Positions 59,001-64,000 of a stretch of DNA of 64,000 nt are shown here, piece after piece. Made by a program: the position numbers and the translations under genes. Location: assembly GCA_963920705.1 (NCBI GenBank), contig OY987237.1, positions 5,114,601-5,178,600 of the forward strand, given 5' to 3'. The notes below the pieces were generated by a model. The model saw only the letters and a list, made by a program, of their open reading frames with translations. It searched no databases and had not been told where the DNA came from. This DNA comes from Odiellus spinosus (Eukaryota > Arthropoda > Arachnida > Opiliones > Phalangiidae). Within the stretch, counting starts at the first letter, position 1; each line of letters starts with the position of its first letter.

Positions 59001-60649
59001 TCCAAATTTCCCGAATAACATAATTAATAATAACATTTCTTTAGTGCTTAGTTTTCTATTTTTACTAAGACGTTAAGTTTCAACAAAAGTCTAAATTAAT
59101 AATAATTATTAAAATAATTATCACATCATTTACCATAATAATTTTTGGGAAAATCAATTTTGAACTGTATATTCATAAATTTTTAAATTTGGGTTCTCAT
59201 TAAAGCGGTTTTTAGGAGGAAATAGTCTTTTTAAAGTTGGAGAGATGGAGAGTGGCCGTGCAGTTATAAGCTCGTGACCTTCCCGCGGCTCTTAATGACC
59301 TTTATGAATAATCGTCATCGGGGGTTTAAAGAGTAATTATTGCAATTTGGGGCGCTAGAGCTTACCAAACATTCTCGACGCCCCTCCCACTTGTGAAGTG
59401 GATTAATGGATTTTGTATTTCTTCATTCGACTTTTAATGGTGTACCGACGCACCCTTGTATAGGCACCTTCCGCTTTCCCGTACCGCGCTCTTCGACAAA
59501 CTTTTCCCAGTAAGTTTTCGTTTCATTAGAAGAACCCCCTTTATGCTAACTAATTGCTTAGTAAATTAATCGTCGCGAGATTTTCACTGAATGATATATA
59601 ATTAGTCGGAGTTTCCGCGGAATCAATATGAATAATGTTTGAACAGCGAAATATGAAAATGTCGCATTTTCTCCCCGAGTTTATTGTTCCAGATCTCTAA
59701 TCTAAATCCAATATCGAGTTTAAATTTCGTTCAAATTCTGGATGGCATGAATTATATAATTAGAAATTGTGTTTTAAATGGACCAAGATGTTATATTTTG
59801 AAATTTGATTTTTCTCTATCGTTTAAAACCATTTGGATTTCAATTTAAACTATTCATTCAAGTGGGTTTGGAAAATCCAATACAGGGTTTATTTCTAATA
59901 GGCCTACATCCTTGTTGTTTTAAGCTTCTCAATGAGAGAAATTCCATTCGCGAGAATTGAGATCGCGTAGCCGTATAGATGTCAAATCTTCTCTCTCTAT
60001 CCCTTATAGCGCACCCTCAAATAAGAGTTTTTATATTTCGAGGGATAAATTATTACGAAAATGTCACAGTTCGAATAGAACGAACGGGCTTCTCCAAATA
60101 CGGAAAATATTTTGAATTTTTGATTGTCAGTTTTGATTGGAGGAGATGGTTTTGAAGTATAGCGCGTGGGCGAAAGCCAGCTACGATTTTTTTCGCGAGA
60201 TAAGGCTACGCAACATCTTAGTACTATATCCCATTGAAAATCTTTAGTTTTCCATAAACATGGCCAATGCCTAACACACTAGTATGGTCTTAAATTGAAA
60301 AATAATGACAAAGGACATGTCTCGTACAAAATCGTATAGTGATTTGAAAATTTACCAAAAATAAAAACTATAATACAATAATTAAATAATAACACTGCGT
60401 GATTTCTATATGCGAATGTGTTCATGTACTCGTTAGAATTGGCGACCAACTATAGCTGACACAAAAAGATAAACTTCACTTTGGTATTTCGAGTGGGCCT
60501 CTTTTTAGGGTGAAAGGTCAATATGGCGCCATTATGAACGTCAATGTAAAAATGTATTTTTAGAAATAATACAAATGACGAAAATTTCAGTATTCGAAAT
60601 TTGCAATGAAAATGGTTTGCCTGACGCAAAAATGATTTTTATTTTTCTG
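59001..60649. other. Intergenic DNA, nothing recognised
   Basis: No gene or clear repeat was seen. CTAATAGGCCTACAT near 59897 may be a scrap of the TTAA foldback family. Confidence 0.3.
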
Positions 60650-61054
60650 GTTTAATCAGAGGTATATAATAACCCCCTTCGGGGGGAAGTATGAAAGGTA
60701 GGCAAAATCGACGAACAACAAGTGCCCGGCGTAAATCGCGGCGGATCGACACACCGCTTTACTCCCAAAAAATAGTTACACCATTTTGAACCTCACTAAA
60801 TATTCCCTACGCACACTTCCGGAACTCGCGAGCTGAAGTCAACCTTCGACTCCAATTTAACAGACAGCCTGACTCCCGAGACAGGAAGTTCTAAACACAA
60901 ATCGAGCCGTCTTGTTTATACAAAGACCATTTACTAGAGTGGCGGCATTGAGAAGTCAGCAGCGGGCTCTTGTTGTTCGTGATTTTTAGCATTGGTAGTA
61001 TAGGGGCTTTCATACTTCCCCCCGAAGGGGGTTATTATATACCTCTGGTTTAAT
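60650..61054. mobile_element. Miniature inverted-repeat element, family F3 (391 bp)
   Basis: The element is 60657-61047, flanked by the perfect 7-bp duplication GTTTAAT (60650-60656 and 61048-61054). The outer repeats are 40 bp and appear identical. They begin CAGAGGTATATAATAACC and contain the tight hairpin CCCCCTTCGGGGGG. The inner inverted block CGAACAACAAGNGCCCG lies at 60712-60728 and 60963-60979. Spacers are 15 and 28 bp. The interior is GC-richer than the surroundings. No transposase is encoded. Confidence 0.93.
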
Positions 61055-62096
61055 TGATAATGATATAAATTCACATTTTTGAATTTCCATAGTGAAAGAA
61101 TTGCAACATAAAACTATCCAATTTTTGTATAATTTGTCGAATTTTAAAGCGTACAAGAATATTATTTATAAAATACACCTTTCGTAAGACTAGCACTTCA
61201 AGGAAAGAAAAGAAAAACGCTCAGAAACCAGTGTTCTTGCCCTGTAGGGTGAAATATCGGGACGTACTTATGTATTATACGACTCCATGGACTATCTCTG
61301 AATTCCCTCCGAATCATGATTGACGATCTAGGGATTTTCCAAACGTTTTTTGATTGAGGGTGGAAGAAACTTAAAAAAAAATATATATATATACATTCTG
61401 TCCTTTGCTTTTAGTACTTTTTGGACAAAGCGTATTCCTCCCAGCTTTTTACAATTCTAGTTTTAATGGCATCTTTTTTTATATATATTGTCATTTTATT
61501 TATATAACTCTAAATTCTAAAACTTAGACTGCAGCTTTTGCAAGTTTTCTTAAGAAGAGATTGGGATTGAAATAAGGGTATAAACTATATCTTTTGTATA
61601 ATATTCCCTATAATATTGTTAAAGAGAAGTTTGGAGCAACTACTTTTATTCGTATGAGTTTTAACATTGCGTATAAGTGCGCCTCATCAAATTTAGCTAT
61701 ACGGTTATGAAAACTCAGTTTCTTAGAGAGAAAAAAAAAGGATAGTAAAAAATACACTGTGTATGTAAGAAATGTAATTGAGAAGGCGTCTGTGGCGCAG
61801 CTGAAAGTATTTTGAACAAGGATATACCGGACATCCTTGTTTTGAAAGATGTCTGCCAAGTATTTAATAGTGGGATTTTATTCGCTCGCGTAACTGGTTT
61901 CGTTAACGAGTTGAAGCTGATAAGCAGTCTGACAGAAGTTTAAAATATTACCGATAAAACTTTTATTATTATAAGGTGCTTTAATTTATAGGCGAGTTAA
62001 ATTACTTTTTCAATCAGATTTAATCTTGATATTTAAGGTTAAATATCGACACTTTGACGAATTTTGCGCGTTCATGAAGTAGGGCCAATAGTTTTG
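61055..62096. other. Intergenic DNA, nothing recognised
   Basis: A short AT run lies at about 61380-61392. An 83-residue minus-strand frame has no domain. Confidence 0.35.
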
Positions 62097-62447
62097 TTCG
62101 TATCAGAAGTAGATGAAACCCTCCTTTGAAGTCTACTACTCTAATGTTCGATATAGCGCTCCTCTCTGTATGGGTAAAATTCCCAATTTTACGAGATCGG
62201 AGGGGTCCTACTTCATACCCCCTCTCTACGGAAAATTGGAAATTCTCTCTCTCCACAAACGACGACGTTTTTTTGACGAACTCCAAGGCTGCTAGAGATA
62301 TTCGCTCGACGAACTCCCGCTCCGAAAATATCTACCGTTAGGAGGCGTACGAATCGCGCTTTTTGAAACTAACCCATACAGAGAGGGGTACACAAGACCA
62401 AGGAGTAATTGACTTCTAAGGAGGGTTTCATCGGCTTCTGTTCGTAT
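62097..62447 (-). mobile_element. Miniature inverted-repeat element, family F1 copy 6 (337 bp)
   Basis: The element is 62104-62440 with a perfect 7-bp duplication TTCGTAT. The left end has the variant CAGAAGTAGATG seen in copy 3, while the right end has the CAGAAGCCGATG form, so the two ends belong to different subtypes. Confidence 0.93.
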
Positions 62448-63438
62448 GTTTAGTTATATAAACCAAAAATTAAATTTTTTTGAATCGTCATTTCAACACG
62501 AAAACTAATTATTTAAAATTAGATGTATTTCATATCATTAATAGGTTAGCAATTAATCTATTACTCTTTTAAAAAAGGTTTAACTCTGGTTGAAATTAAG
62601 TTTTTTTACAGAGAAACTTTAAATCTTACGTTGTTTTGGTTTCTGATCAATTTCACTTCGAATTTCAAATCTATCATTATTTCAAAAACGAATACTATTT
62701 TTACTCAATCCCAATTTATAATTTGATTAAATATCTTTCATTAAACTTAACTATTACGTTAAAGTCACGGGTATAATTACGAAAAACGAAGTTACAAGCG
62801 TAATCCTTTAAAACATTTCTTTAAATTCTCTGCCAAAATCGGATTAAAGAAGGTGAATAAAAAAATTGGGTTTATCTTTTGCTTTTTACGGTATTAAATT
62901 TCCTATTCTATACTAAAATGGAGGGGAAGAAAATAATCTTAGTGGGTGTAGAAAAGAACGCATCGTCTAGTCTGCGGGCCGCTTAACTAAGGAATGACGA
63001 ATATGGCCTTTTGGCTTCTCCTTATCTTTTACTATAGCGAGCTGAGAACGAGTATTCCGAATTCCCTTCAGACATAGTTTTTTTTTCTTTCGCGTAACAC
63101 TGTCTATAAAAAATATTTTCTATAAAGAGAACTAGAAGCTAACTCAAGGTCGTAATCTCATTGGAATATTATATAAGACCCACCACACATACAGGATAAT
63201 TTATTTTTAAATTAAAAAAAAAAACGAGTCATTATTTTCACCCAATTAGAGCTCTGAATCGGATATCCATTATCTTTAACGTAATTTTTAATTGATTCCA
63301 CTTTTAATTTTTCAGCTGCTCCCTGTTGTATTATAGTTCACCTACTTTTTGAATGATATATATTTATGGTGATCATTCGGGTGTCCTGTCTAAATATATG
63401 TTGTGTGTTTCGGGCCTTTGAATATTTTCTCTCTGTTT
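62448..63438. other. Intergenic DNA, nothing recognised
   Basis: AT-rich, no exon or structured repeat seen. Confidence 0.35.
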
Positions 63439-63733
63439 CTAGTACCAAGGAGGATCAGAGAAGGAGAGGAAATGTGGGGACGGCGCGGTTCCTACTGCGT
63501 CGGCCTAAACTCCCACTCTGGGAGAACGGGGGTAGAGACGTTTCGTGGTAAAATGTTGTCGCGTGGGTAAAACGAATCCTTTATGAGACGCGCTAGCTAG
63601 CGACCACGTGACAACAGTGTACCTCGAGAATTTCCTATCCCCCCTTTCCACCCGAGTGGGAGGTTGGCTCTTCTCTCTCTAACTCAACGCAGCCCCACAT
63701 TTCCTCTCCTTCTCTGATCCTCCTTGCTAGTAC
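63439..63733. mobile_element. Miniature inverted-repeat element, family F2 copy 2 (281 bp)
   Basis: The element is 63446-63726, flanked by the perfect 7-bp duplication CTAGTAC (63439-63445 and 63727-63733). It is the same length and orientation as the copy at 41947 and differs at only a few positions by eye, so the two inserted recently or come from one young source. Confidence 0.93.
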
Positions 63734-64000
63734 CACGTCATCCTATATATATTCTAGTAGGAAAATATTTCCAGGTCCCTAAGGATAATTCCATAGCCCC
63801 TTTATTTTCCTATTTGACTAGAAAACTAAAAGAACGCGGGCATATCTTTTCAACTGACATTCCAAACTGGATCATTTTTGGTTTCTGCGTGTAAAAATCC
63901 GTTTCATATTGCAGTACGTGTCAAGCGAAGCATTCATTTACATCTATTGTTGGTTTGTTAGAAATAAATGGGGGGCTAAGGCTACGCGAAGTTTGAAATT

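Noticed and set aside
63366-63551. 61-residue frame, similar to one at 41827-42009
   Set aside because: The shared part is the F2 transposon arm read in frame.
1-64000. CRISPR array, phage, operon or bacterial gene content
   Set aside because: Spliced metazoan receptor gene, LTR retrotransposon and intron-rich AT DNA; the tandem arrays have no spacer structure.

Overview
The window is nuclear DNA of an invertebrate animal, most likely an arthropod and probably an insect. It is AT-rich and intron-bearing, with very few genes and many non-autonomous transposons. Two protein-coding loci can be identified with confidence, and the lineage call rests on the second.

1-3741: the 3' part of a Ty3/Gypsy LTR retrotransposon. 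It has an open RNase H-integrase reading frame running in from the left edge, a purine tract, and a putative 3' LTR. 3742-8929 is AT-rich intergenic DNA holding several small inverted-repeat elements. 9027-19445 (minus strand) is a complete frizzled-2 type Wnt receptor gene (Fz5/8 class). It has three coding exons: the signal peptide and most of the cysteine-rich domain (CRD), the end of the CRD, then the seven-helix domain and tail. The exons join in frame to 678 residues. The 8.0-kb first intron carries a 31-bp tandem array, two copies of a double-palindrome repeat, and a CpG-rich promoter-like patch facing the other way. A CpG-rich region with repeated GGTCACAGTCAC motifs lies just upstream of the frizzled start codon.

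20.2-64 kb: about 44 kb with no recognisable conserved gene. There is one plausible small spliced exon (25979-26163, +) and a weaker partner (29444-29521). The rest is intergenic or intronic DNA with tandem arrays at 39332, 53751, 57249 and 58889 and many miniature inverted-repeat elements.

The main new signal is a clan of miniature elements in four families (F1-F4), ten copies in all. Nine copies have 7-bp target duplications, one of them with a single mismatch. All families end in CA...TG. Each terminal repeat has two parts: an outer block of 33-40 bp and an inner inverted block of 15-28 bp, separated by an unconserved spacer that differs in length between the two ends in three of four families. 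This resembles the layout of P-type DNA transposons, though P elements classically duplicate 8 bp. A separate family of long-armed foldback elements is flanked by TTAA.
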